Assembly: GCF_934636665.1 (NCBI RefSeq)
Contig: NZ_CAKUAT010000004.1
Span: 62,001 to 126,000, forward strand
Direction: 5' to 3'
Length of the DNA stretch: 64,000 bases
Source of the DNA: an uncultured Senegalimassilia sp.
GTDB taxonomy: Bacteria > Actinomycetota > Coriobacteriia > Coriobacteriales > Eggerthellaceae
The position numbers and the translations under genes are program-made. This document shows, in pieces, positions 56,836 through 64,000 of the stretch. Numbering within the stretch: the first letter of the stretch is position 1; every line of letters begins with the position of its first letter. The notes below the pieces were generated by a model. That model did no database searches. It had not been told where the DNA came from and saw only the letters and a program-made list of their open reading frames with translations.

Positions 56836-57873
56836 TTAATTGAATTTGAAAATCCTCTGGGCGACATGGTAGCCGGTGATGCCGATCTTGCGCCCCAGAT
56901 TCGTGGGCAGATTCGTGCCCATATTCAACACGCTGTGCCTCACGCGGCGGTACACGTCGGAGTTGTTCTCCTTCAGATAGCGCCAAATCGCATCGCGCTC
57001 ATCCTCGGCGTCGACGGTGTTGATCATGCGCAGGAAGATGCTGCAGATGCACATCATCATGGACAGATAGTTCTCCATGTAGCGCTCCAGGCGCTTCTCG
57101 GGAACATCGCCGGGAAGCTGCACGGCGTCGATCATGATGCGCGTGACGCGCAGCTGCTGGTCGATGCGGCCCATCATGACCGACTCGTTGACGCTTTGGT
57201 CGTCGCGGCCGATGAAGTAGCGGTACATGTCCACGTCAAGGTAATAGATGGTCTTGACGTGCGGCAGCGGCACGTATACGAAGATGTTATCAACGTAGAA
57301 GGTGTGCTTGGGCAGCTGAAGACCCATGCCACGCAGCAGCTCGGTGCGGTAGATGACCGAGTGCATAAGCAGGTATTGGCTGGGGTTGAAATGCCCTACC
57401 TCGGACCAACCGAACTCGCGCCCCTCGGGGAACACGTTGCGGTAATGCATGATGGTGCGCGTGCTCTCGTGCACCTTCTCGTACACGTAATTGGCGATGA
57501 CCAGATCGGTCGGAGCGCTGCGCCCGACTTGGCTGCGCACATATGCCATGACATCTTCCATAGCACGGCGATCAAGCCAATCATCGGAGTCGACCACCTT
57601 GAAGTACAAACCCGAAGCGTTCGCCAAACCGGTGTTCACCGCTTGCCCATGACCGCCGTTCTCCTGGTGGACGGCCTTGATGATGCCCGGATGAAGCTCC
57701 TCCCAGCGATCGGCCTTTTCCGCGGTGTCGTCTTTGACCGACCCATCGTCGACGATGATGATCTCGATGTCATCGCAGCCCTTATCGCCCCCGCATGCAA
57801 GGATGGACTCGATGCACTTATCCATATATGCCGCGGAGTTATAGCACGGGATGGCGAAGGTGATGCTTTTCAT
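56836..57873 (-). CDS. GT2-family glycosyltransferase
   Basis: A 345-residue GT-A fold inverting glycosyltransferase. The ATG at 57873 (MKSITFAIPCYNSAAYMDKC) follows CCAGGAAAGGACAGG. EIIIVDDGSVKDDT and the metal-binding VVDSDDWLDRRAM (DXD type) are in the first 120 residues; NGGHGQAVNTGL is the adjoining acceptor-side motif. There is no membrane segment, so it acts in the cytoplasm, probably on cell-wall or capsule precursors. It stands alone, so its substrate is unknown. Confidence 0.88.
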   Translation of the reverse strand: MKSITFAIPCYNSAAYMDKCIESILACGGDKGCDDIEIIIVDDGSVKDDTAEKADRWEELHPGIIKAVHQENGGHGQAVNTGLANASGLYFKVVDSDDWLDRRAMEDVMAYVRSQVGRSAPTDLVIANYVYEKVHESTRTIMHYRNVFPEGREFGWSEVGHFNPSQYLLMHSVIYRTELLRGMGLQLPKHTFYVDNIFVYVPLPHVKTIYYLDVDMYRYFIGRDDQSVNESVMMGRIDQQLRVTRIMIDAVQLPGDVPEKRLERYMENYLSMMMCICSIFLRMINTVDAEDERDAIWRYLKENNSDVYRRVRHSVLNMGTNLPTNLGRKIGITGYHVAQRIFKFN

Positions 57874-58083
57874 GCCTGTCCTTTCCTGGAAACAACGGCG
57901 CGGATGCGGTTGGAAAACGCCGCCGTTCATATGGTCCGCCCGCCATTTTACCGGTAGAGAGGCGCACTGCCGTCCCCCGCGGGTACAATATGGATAAAAT
58001 CCAAGTGAACCGCTCGGGCGCAGCCGAAACCAAGCGCAACCCGCAAGACCGCGCCCGACACATCGCGAAGAAAGGGTACGAAC

Positions 58084-59091
58084 ATGAGCTCGTTTTTGGA
58101 CACCATGCTTGAGCGCGCCAAAGCCGACAAGCAGACCATCGTGCTACCCGAGGGCGACGACCCGCGTACGCTCGAAGCAGCCGAGACCATTCTCGCCCAA
58201 GGCGTCGCAAACCTGATCATCCTGGGCAACGTTGCCGCCATCAAGGAATCCGGCCGCGCGCTCGAAGGCGCCACGCTGATCGACCCGCAGGACTCCGATC
58301 TGCACAACGAGTTCGCGAACACCCTGTACGAGCTGCGCAAGCACAAGGGCATGACCCTCGAGCAAGCCGCCGAGAAAGTGCGCGACGTGCTGTTCTTCGG
58401 CGTGCTCATGGTGAAGACCGGCCGTGCCGACGGCATGGTCTCCGGCGCATGCCACTCTACCGGCGACGTGCTGCGCCCCAGCCTGCAGATCCTCAAAACC
58501 GCCCCGGGCGTGAAGCTGGTCAGCAGCTTCTTCATCATGGTAGTGCCCAACTGCGAGTACGGCCAGAACGGCACGTTCCTGTTCAGCGACTGCGGCCTGG
58601 AGATCCAGCCCACCGCCGAGAAGCTCGCGCACATCGCCGTAAACTCCGCGCAATCTTGGAAAACCCTTATCGGCACCGAGCCTGTAGTGGCCATGCTCTC
58701 CCACTCCACCTACGGTTCCGCCAAAAACGACGACGCGAACAAGGTGGTCGAGGCTGCCGCCATCGCCCGCGAGCTGGCACCTGAGCTGGCGCTCGACGGC
58801 GAGCTGCAGGCAGATGCCGCCATGGTGCCCTCCGTAGGCGCGTCGAAGGCCCCCGACAGCAAGGTGGCCGGCAAGGCGAACTGCCTGATCTTCCCCGACC
58901 TTGACGCGGGCAACATCGGCTACAAGCTGGTGCAGCGTCTGGCGCACGCCGAGGCCTTCGGCCCGGTCACCCAGGGCATCGCGGCCCCGGTAAACGACCT
59001 GTCCCGCGGCTGCACCGCACATGACATCGTGGGTGTCATCGCCATCACGTGCGTGCAGGCCCAGGCGAAGAAGGCCGCCGACGCCCAGTAG
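58084..59091 (+). CDS. pta: Phosphate acetyltransferase
   Basis: Converts acetyl-CoA and phosphate to acetyl phosphate, the first half of acetate production. It has 335 residues, the short single-domain form: TIVLPEGDDPRTLEAAETIL at the N-terminus, GMVSGACHSTGDVLRPSLQI, and C-terminal NCLIFPDLDAGNIGYKLVQR and SRGCTAHDIVGVIAIT. GAAAGGG precedes the ATG. ackA is next but convergent, so the two are not in one operon here. It is followed by a stem-loop with a T-rich tail. Confidence 0.96.
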   Translation: MSSFLDTMLERAKADKQTIVLPEGDDPRTLEAAETILAQGVANLIILGNVAAIKESGRALEGATLIDPQDSDLHNEFANTLYELRKHKGMTLEQAAEKVRDVLFFGVLMVKTGRADGMVSGACHSTGDVLRPSLQILKTAPGVKLVSSFFIMVVPNCEYGQNGTFLFSDCGLEIQPTAEKLAHIAVNSAQSWKTLIGTEPVVAMLSHSTYGSAKNDDANKVVEAAAIARELAPELALDGELQADAAMVPSVGASKAPDSKVAGKANCLIFPDLDAGNIGYKLVQRLAHAEAFGPVTQGIAAPVNDLSRGCTAHDIVGVIAITCVQAQAKKAADAQ

Positions 59092-59147
59092 TCGAAGCCG
59101 GCCCGAAAGCGCTCAAGCAATCGGAACCTAACACCCGAAACCGAAAC

Positions 59148-59195
59148 GCCCTGCTTCCCGAACCGATCACGATGTTCAGGAAGCAGGGCTTTCTT
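59148..59195 (+). terminator. Terminator of pta
   Basis: Perfect 11-bp stem (59148-59158, 59179-59189) with a 20-base loop followed by TTTCTT, 57 bases after the pta stop. Confidence 0.75.
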
Positions 59196-59265
59196 GTCGA
59201 ATGCGCTGAGACAATCAAGAACCCCCCCCCCGCATCCTCTTGGCCCGCAAACCTCGCCAATCTCG

Positions 59266-59302
59266 CAGACCTTAATGGCATCAATGCTGTCATTAAGGTC
59301 TG
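59266..59302. repeat. Long hairpin without U tract
   Basis: Twelve-bp perfect inverted repeat (59266-59277 and 59291-59302) whose loop holds a second short GCA/TGC stem, giving a nearly continuous hairpin. No T run follows on either strand, so it is probably not an intrinsic terminator. Confidence 0.6.
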
Positions 59303-59500
59303 AATCCGTCTTCGAAGCCGAGAGCACCTCCATGGACCCAAGCAAGCCTGTCAAAATTTCAACGCGGCTCGAGACAGCATTGCTCACGATATGCAGCCCA
59401 TGCCCGCAAACCGGCGAAACAGTCTGTTAGTCGTCATCTCAAATCGAGCCGCGACATCAACGCGCGACACCCGCCCATACTTGACATAGCAAGCCAAAAG

Positions 59501-59524
59501 AAAAGCCCTCTCTCGAGGGCTTTT
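59501..59524 (-). terminator. Terminator of ackA
   Basis: Ten-bp stem AAAAGCCCTC/GAGGGCTTTT with a TCTC loop; both strands end in T-rich sequence. It sits 51 bases beyond the ackA stop. Confidence 0.88.
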
Positions 59525-59574
59525 CTGCGTTGCGGATAACGCAGCGCTTTGCTGCTATGGGACAACCGGACGGC

Positions 59575-60789
59575 TTACGGCTGGATGCCGACCATCTGGT
59601 CATGCACGATCTCGTAGGTGTCGCGGGCGATCATGTACTCCTCGTTGGTGGGGATAATGATGATCTGCACCGCGGAATCATCGGTGGAGATGATGCGCTC
59701 GAAACCGCGATGACGGTTCTTCTCCTCGTCGAGCACGATGCCCAAAGGCTGGAGGCCGGAGAAGATCATGCGGCGCATCTTGTCGCAGTTCTCACCTACG
59801 CCGGCGGTCAGCACGATGGCGTCCACGCCGCCCATGACGGCGATGTACTGGCCGATGTACTTCTTAACCGAGTTGGAGAACATGTCATATGCCAGCATAG
59901 CGCGCTCGTTGCCCTCTTCCGAGGCCGTGCGCACGCTGCGCAGGTCGTTGGACACGCCGGAGATGCCGAGCAAGCCCGACTGCTTGTTCATGAGGTTGTT
60001 CATTTCCTCGGCGGTCAGGTTCTCATGATCCATGACGAACGGCACGATGGCCGGGTCGATGGCACCGCAGCGGGTGCCCATCATCAAGCCGTCAAGCGGC
60101 GTGAGACCCATGGAGGTGTCCACGGCCACGCCATGGTCGATAGCGGACGCTGAGCAACCGTTGCCCAAATGCAGCGTGATGAGCTTCAGGTCCTCAAGGG
60201 GCTCGTCAAGCACCACGGCGGCACGCTCGGAGATGTAGCGATGCGAGGTACCATGTGCGCCGTACTTGCGGATGGCATACTTCTCGTACAGCTCGTAGGG
60301 CAGCGGATACATGTACGCCTTCGGAGGCAACGTGGTGAAAAACGAGGTATCGAACACGGCCACCATGGGGATGCCCGGCATGTGTTTCATGCAAGCATGG
60401 ATGCCCATGAGCGCCGCACCGTTGTGCAACGGCGCCAGTTCGGCAAGCTCATCGATCTTCGCGATGACCTCATCGTCGATGAGAACGGAACGATCGAAAT
60501 ATTTGCCGCCCTGCACGATACGGTGACCGACCGCATCGATCTCGGAAAGCGAGGAGATCGCGGCACCCTCGCCCGAGACCAGGGATTCAAGCACGAGCGC
60601 CATAGCGTCGTCATGGTTCGCCATCTTAGCGTCGATGACCACTTCGTTATCGTCAAGACCGTGCTTGTGGAACGCCTCGGCAGAACCGACGCGCTCGCAA
60701 ATGCCCTTGGCCATGAGCGTATGCGTTTCAACATTGATAAGCTGGTACTTCAGCGAAGATGAACCCGCATTGATAACCAAAACGTTCAA
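59575..60789 (-). CDS. ackA: Acetate kinase
   Basis: Makes ATP and acetate from acetyl phosphate. It has 404 residues: MNVLVINAGSSSLKYQLINV with the phosphate loop, GHRIVQGGKYFDRSV, FDTSFFTTLPPKAYMYPLPY, YGAHGTSHRYISERA (catalytic His), ITLHLGNGCS and DTSMGLTPLDGLMMGTRCGA. All signature motifs are intact. It is convergent with pta. Confidence 0.97.
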   Translation of the reverse strand: MNVLVINAGSSSLKYQLINVETHTLMAKGICERVGSAEAFHKHGLDDNEVVIDAKMANHDDAMALVLESLVSGEGAAISSLSEIDAVGHRIVQGGKYFDRSVLIDDEVIAKIDELAELAPLHNGAALMGIHACMKHMPGIPMVAVFDTSFFTTLPPKAYMYPLPYELYEKYAIRKYGAHGTSHRYISERAAVVLDEPLEDLKLITLHLGNGCSASAIDHGVAVDTSMGLTPLDGLMMGTRCGAIDPAIVPFVMDHENLTAEEMNNLMNKQSGLLGISGVSNDLRSVRTASEEGNERAMLAYDMFSNSVKKYIGQYIAVMGGVDAIVLTAGVGENCDKMRRMIFSGLQPLGIVLDEEKNRHRGFERIISTDDSAVQIIIIPTNEEYMIARDTYEIVHDQMVGIQP

Positions 60790-60895
60790 CGGCCTGCCTC
60801 CTTACACAAAAGATTTCGAGCCATCATTGTAGTGGCAAAACACGCAACACGTCGCCGCAAGCGGCGCCCGCGCTGCACTCTGTCGGCAAGCGGCG

Positions 60896-61156
60896 CTACG
60901 AAAGCGTGGTGTCGCGCTGCTCGTCCGATACCTCCGGTTCAAGCTGGCCCATGAGCACGTCGACCTTCTGCTGCGCCGTGGCCAGGCGGCCCTGAAGCGC
61001 GCGCAGCAGCGCAACCCCGCGCTCATAGCTGGCAAGGCTGTCCTCTAGCTCAAGCGTATTGGATTCCAAAACGCCGACGATACCGTCAAGCTCGGCCATG
61101 GCCTCACGAAAGGTCAGGTCCTCGACCGGTTTCAAACTTTCATTGCCCATATTCAT
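60896..61156 (-). CDS. xseB: Exodeoxyribonuclease VII small subunit
   Basis: An 86-residue helical subunit that multimerises on XseA. DLTFREAMAELDGIVGVLES then LELEDSLASYERGVALLRAL is the family signature. Its first ATG overlaps the xseA stop (ATGA); a second ATG two codons later is an alternative start. The C-terminal part is a short coiled coil followed by an acidic tail. Confidence 0.95.
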   Translation of the reverse strand: MNMGNESLKPVEDLTFREAMAELDGIVGVLESNTLELEDSLASYERGVALLRALQGRLATAQQKVDVLMGQLEPEVSDEQRDTTLS

Positions 61157-62829
61157 GATTCCTTCCCTATAGGGCCGTCTTCATCAGCACGCCGGACCCC
61201 CGACACGCTGCACTCGATCACGCCGTCAGATACCGTCACATCAAGCGACTGCCCTGTGTGGGCTTGCTCGACCGACTTCACCACACCGCCGTCGCCATCG
61301 CGGGCGATCGAGTAGCCTCTGCCGAGAACCGCCAGCGGCGACAGCGCGTCAAGCTGCGCAGCCGAAAGGCCCGCTTGCCGGCGAAACGGCTCGAGCAGCT
61401 GGCGGCCCGAAGCAAGCAGACGTCGCTGCTCGTTGTCAAGCACCGCGCGTTCCCGCTCGCAAGCCTGGGGCAACGCGCGCAGCAGCCGCTCACGTCCCCG
61501 CTGCGTTTGCGCCGCCGGAGCGACGACCACCTGCGAAAGCGCGCGCGTCAAACGTTCGCGCTGGCGTTGCACGGCTGTTGCATCGGCGGTCAAGGCGTTG
61601 GGAAGCGCCGCGCCCAAGCGTTCGCGCAGCCGATCGACCTGAGCGCGATCGCGGTCCAAGCTGGCGGGCAGCGCCCTTGCCAGCCGGTCGGCAAACAAAT
61701 CCACTCCTTGCGAGGAAGCCGCGAGCAAAGCATTAGGGTCGCAAAAGACCGGCCGGCTTGCGATGCGCCCGACCTGCGCCGCGCCGCCATCAAGAGCACG
61801 CTGGACGCAGGCATCCAGGCTGCCTCGACGCGCGCGGAACAGCGCATCAAGGTTCTCGCGAGCAGGACTCACCGCCTCGGCAGCGGCAGTAGGCGTTGAG
61901 GCGCGCACATCGGCGACCATGTCGGCGATGGACGTATCGGGTTCGTGCCCGATGCCCGTGACCACTGGAACGGGACATTTGACGATCATGCGGGCCAAGA
62001 ACTCGTCGTTGAACGGCATAAGGTCCTCGTACGACCCGCCGCCGCGCACCACCAGCACCACTTCGGCGCCGGCATGGACTACAGCGCGCATGCCCTCGAC
62101 GATGCCGGCCGGGGCCTGCGGGCCCTCCACCGCCACACCGGAGAACAGCACCCGCGCCACAGGGAAACGGCGGCGCAGCGTGCGCAGCACATCGTGCACC
62201 GCATCGCCGCGCGGACTGGTGACCAGGCCGATGGTAAGCGGATATGCAGGCAAAGGCAGCTTTCGCGCGGGGTCCGCAAGGCCTTCTGCGGAAAGCTTCC
62301 GCGCTAGGTTGGCCACCTGCAGCCTCAGCTGGCCCTCTCCCACCGGCGCCAACGAGAACACGTCGAAGTTCATGCGCCCTTTCGCCGCATACAGCGTGAA
62401 CCTGCCCGTCAGCTCCACCAGCTGGCCGACCGCCACCTGCACGCCGGCGGCGCGGAAACGGTTGTTCCACATCATGCACGGAAGGCTTGCCGACTTATCC
62501 TTGACCGTGAAGTACACGGCCTTGTACCCGGGCTTGTTCGACAGCTCGGAGATCTCGCCGACCAGGCGCACTGTCACGCCTTCGAGCGCCCCTTTCGCCA
62601 GCTGCATGGCGGCTGATACCGATAAGGCGCGCGAACCCGATTCCCGCGTTGCCGCTCCCCCGATTCGCGAAGCCGCATTCGCACCCGCCGCCTTATGCGC
62701 GCCGAAGGCCGCTGCGCATGCGCGGGCGGCCTCCTCGGCGTTTCGCGCCGGCCCCGAGGAAGCACCCGAGCTAGCAAAAGCGCCGCGGTGTCCTCCCGCG
62801 GCGCCGTTATATGATCGATCGTAGGCCAC
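61153..62829 (-). CDS. xseA: Exodeoxyribonuclease VII large subunit with N-terminal low-complexity extension
   Basis: Processive single-strand DNA exonuclease. It has 558 residues versus ~400-460 usually. The extra is mostly an Ala/Gly/Ser-rich stretch at residues 1-67, before the OB-fold region starting ALSVSAAMQLAKGALEGVTV. The catalytic domain has GLVTSPRGDAVHDVLRTLRR, VLVVRGGGSYEDLMPFNDE and TGIGHEPDTSIADMVADVRA, then a long coiled coil. It begins 4 bases after the zinc peptidase gene; an in-window internal start would shorten the extension, so its reality is uncertain. Confidence 0.94.
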   Translation of the reverse strand: MAYDRSYNGAAGGHRGAFASSGASSGPARNAEEAARACAAAFGAHKAAGANAASRIGGAATRESGSRALSVSAAMQLAKGALEGVTVRLVGEISELSNKPGYKAVYFTVKDKSASLPCMMWNNRFRAAGVQVAVGQLVELTGRFTLYAAKGRMNFDVFSLAPVGEGQLRLQVANLARKLSAEGLADPARKLPLPAYPLTIGLVTSPRGDAVHDVLRTLRRRFPVARVLFSGVAVEGPQAPAGIVEGMRAVVHAGAEVVLVVRGGGSYEDLMPFNDEFLARMIVKCPVPVVTGIGHEPDTSIADMVADVRASTPTAAAEAVSPARENLDALFRARRGSLDACVQRALDGGAAQVGRIASRPVFCDPNALLAASSQGVDLFADRLARALPASLDRDRAQVDRLRERLGAALPNALTADATAVQRQRERLTRALSQVVVAPAAQTQRGRERLLRALPQACERERAVLDNEQRRLLASGRQLLEPFRRQAGLSAAQLDALSPLAVLGRGYSIARDGDGGVVKSVEQAHTGQSLDVTVSDGVIECSVSGVRRADEDGPIGKES

Positions 62830-62833
62830 GTTG

Positions 62834-63496
62834 CTACTCGTCGCGAGACTGCAGCAGCCACAGCAGCTGCAGGATGGACGTCAAAGCAGCGGCAACGTAG
62901 GTGAGCGCGCAGGCGCGCAGCACGGAATACGCGCCGCCCTGCTCGGCCTGCGTGATGCCCTGGGTCTTCAGGTAGGCAAGGCCGCGGCGCGACGCATCGA
63001 ACTCGACGGGCAGCGTGACCAGCTGGAACAACACCACAACGGCGTACATGATGATGGCAAGCGTGGTAAGGCCGGAAAGCTGCATGAAGATACCGAACAT
63101 CAGCAGGAACACCCAGGCATTGGAAGCGAAGTTCACCGCCGGCACCAGTGCGCCGCGGATCTTCATGGGAGCATACCCCTGCGCGAACTGGATGGCGTGC
63201 CCGGCCTCGTGGCATGCCGTGGCCACGGCCGTGATGGAGGTCCCGCCGAACGCATCGGGGTCCAGGGTGATGGAATTGTTACGCGGGTCGAAGTGGTCCT
63301 GCTGCGGGCCGCCGCGATAAACCTGCACGCCGTGGACGCCGTTTGCCGCCAGCATCATCTCGGCCATCTGCGCGCCGGTGACGCGCGTGGAAGAGGGAAC
63401 GTGCAAATACTTGTTGATCTGGCGGTTCACGTACCACGACGCGCCCATGCCGATGACCATGGTGACGACGATCAGGCTCAAATAGCTCATGCTCAT
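62834..63496 (-). CDS. YugP-type membrane zinc metallopeptidase (DUF2268-like/Peptidase_M, neutral zinc)
   Basis: A 220-residue membrane protein with one N-terminal helix (SYLSLIVVTMVIGMGASWYV) and two or three C-terminal helices. The zinc site HEAGH is at residues 96-100 (ATACHEAGHAIQFAQGY), with a candidate third ligand Glu in LPVEFDASRRGLAYL, as in the YugP (Zn-dependent protease 2) family. Its physiological substrate is unknown. It forms a run with the upstream ribonuclease D gene and downstream xseA. Confidence 0.88.
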   Translation of the reverse strand: MSMSYLSLIVVTMVIGMGASWYVNRQINKYLHVPSSTRVTGAQMAEMMLAANGVHGVQVYRGGPQQDHFDPRNNSITLDPDAFGGTSITAVATACHEAGHAIQFAQGYAPMKIRGALVPAVNFASNAWVFLLMFGIFMQLSGLTTLAIIMYAVVVLFQLVTLPVEFDASRRGLAYLKTQGITQAEQGGAYSVLRACALTYVAAALTSILQLLWLLQSRDE

Positions 63497-63716
63497 GTGG
63501 GTGATGCAACTCCTAACGAAAGCGTACGGCGCACGCCCTGCGCCCCGGGGCGAGGCGACAAGGCTGCGCGCTTGGTTAAACGAACCAAAAGTATACCGAA
63601 GCGAAACCCCATGCCCGCGGCTCCACGAATGTTACCGCGAAACGTTCGCAATCCGTTACCGGAAACGCATCGAGCCCGCCGCGTTCGCATTGCCGCACCG
63701 GGCGGCGACGCGCTAG

Positions 63717-64000
63717 CTACTCTTCGCCATCCAGGCGCGTGACGTGCAGATCGTGGCCGTTCAAGGACAGCACGAGCTTGCCCTCGAGCAGCTCGATGAG
63801 CTCCTCGCCCACCAGCGCCCGGCGCCATCCGCGCAACAGATCGATGCCCTGACGGTATCCGCGAGCCATACGCACCAGATCATCATGGCTGGCCAAGGTA
63901 GGGAACGCCACGCCGTTCTCCTTGGCGCGCAAGCGCACGAGCGCGCTCATAAGGTCGAGCGGTGCATCCACGTTGGGCTCGTTGCGGCCGCTGCGGTCGA
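63717..64000 (-). CDS. rnd: Ribonuclease D, C-terminal end (partial, cut by window edge)
   Basis: Only the last ~94 residues are inside the window; the catalytic DEDD exonuclease domain lies beyond 64000. The visible part ends with LLRGWRRALVGEELIELLEG and LVLSLNGHDLHVTRLDGEE. The LASHDDLVRMARGYRQGIDL and GWRRALVGEEL features match the C-terminal HRDC-type region of RNase D (where GWRxELxxxxL is typical). The assignment rests on this region only. Confidence 0.65.
   Translation of the reverse strand, partial: DRSGRNEPNVDAPLDLMSALVRLRAKENGVAFPTLASHDDLVRMARGYRQGIDLLRGWRRALVGEELIELLEGKLVLSLNGHDLHVTRLDGEE

Larger units (their letters stand above)
59092..59574. other. Convergent pta-ackA intergenic region
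   Basis: No convincing gene in 483 bases. It contains the pta terminator (59148-59195), a tract of ten C (59222-59231), a near-perfect long hairpin (59266-59302) and the ackA terminator (59501-59524). This is unusually structured for a gap between two convergent genes. Confidence 0.5.

Noticed and set aside
58920..59430. Open frames through the pta-ackA gap (one on each strand)
   Set aside because: They include the C10 tract, hairpin and terminator sequences, lack ribosome binding sites, and look like chance frames.

Overview
The window is a GC-rich bacterial chromosome segment, most likely from an anaerobic actinobacterium of the class Coriobacteriia (Eggerthellaceae-like). This rests on several observations: an actinobacterial-type integration host factor (mIHF) next to gmk and rpoZ, a class 1B (PyrD/PyrK) pyrimidine pathway, a ferredoxin-linked 2-oxoacid oxidoreductase, a complete selenocysteine system, and a double-cubane-type dehydratase protein with its activator. 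The genus cannot be fixed from sequence alone. No prophage, insertion sequence, CRISPR array or rRNA was seen.

Layout. 1-6.7 kb: lepA (cut by the window edge), a small CXXCH lipoprotein, rpsT with a long tail, and a holA/comEC/comEA competence and replication block. 7.1-17.3 kb: a minus-strand run carA-carB-pyrK-pyrD-pyrF-mihF-gmk-rpoZ-thiI. 17.7-20.1 kb: two tandem paralogous MFS exporters. 20.2-23.4 kb: pyrR-pyrB-pyrC. Both pyr transcription units start with a PyrR-type RNA hairpin. pyrR has a classical attenuator, whereas carA lacks a clear terminator and has a helix next to its ribosome binding site.

23.4-35.4 kb is the most distinctive part, a selenium island. It contains selD, itself encoding a selenoprotein with an in-frame TGA; selA-selB; tRNA-Sec; and the putative selenium carriers DUF3343 and YedF. 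It also holds a TIGR01977-like cysteine desulfurase, a GT4 glycosyltransferase, an FNT channel, a single-subunit 2-hydroxyacyl-CoA-dehydratase-like (double-cubane) protein and its ATP-dependent activator. I infer that the dehydratase-like pair supplies low-potential electrons to selenium chemistry. That is the best candidate here for an undescribed system.

35.4-43.1 kb: a kinase and a DUF4190 gene that look like two remnants fused by a deletion, then an XRE-cupin regulator, acyl-CoA synthetase, P-loop ATPase and korDABC cluster for 2-oxoacid/acyl-CoA metabolism. 43.3-50.8 kb: dnaG-def-fmt-rsmB (RsmB has a long RG-rich disordered N-terminus) and divergent dgt-yfcE. 50.9-64 kb: a fused CydDC-like ABC exporter, coaX, brnQ, a GT2 glycosyltransferase, convergent pta and ackA, xseAB, a YugP-type membrane zinc peptidase and the 3' end of a ribonuclease D gene.
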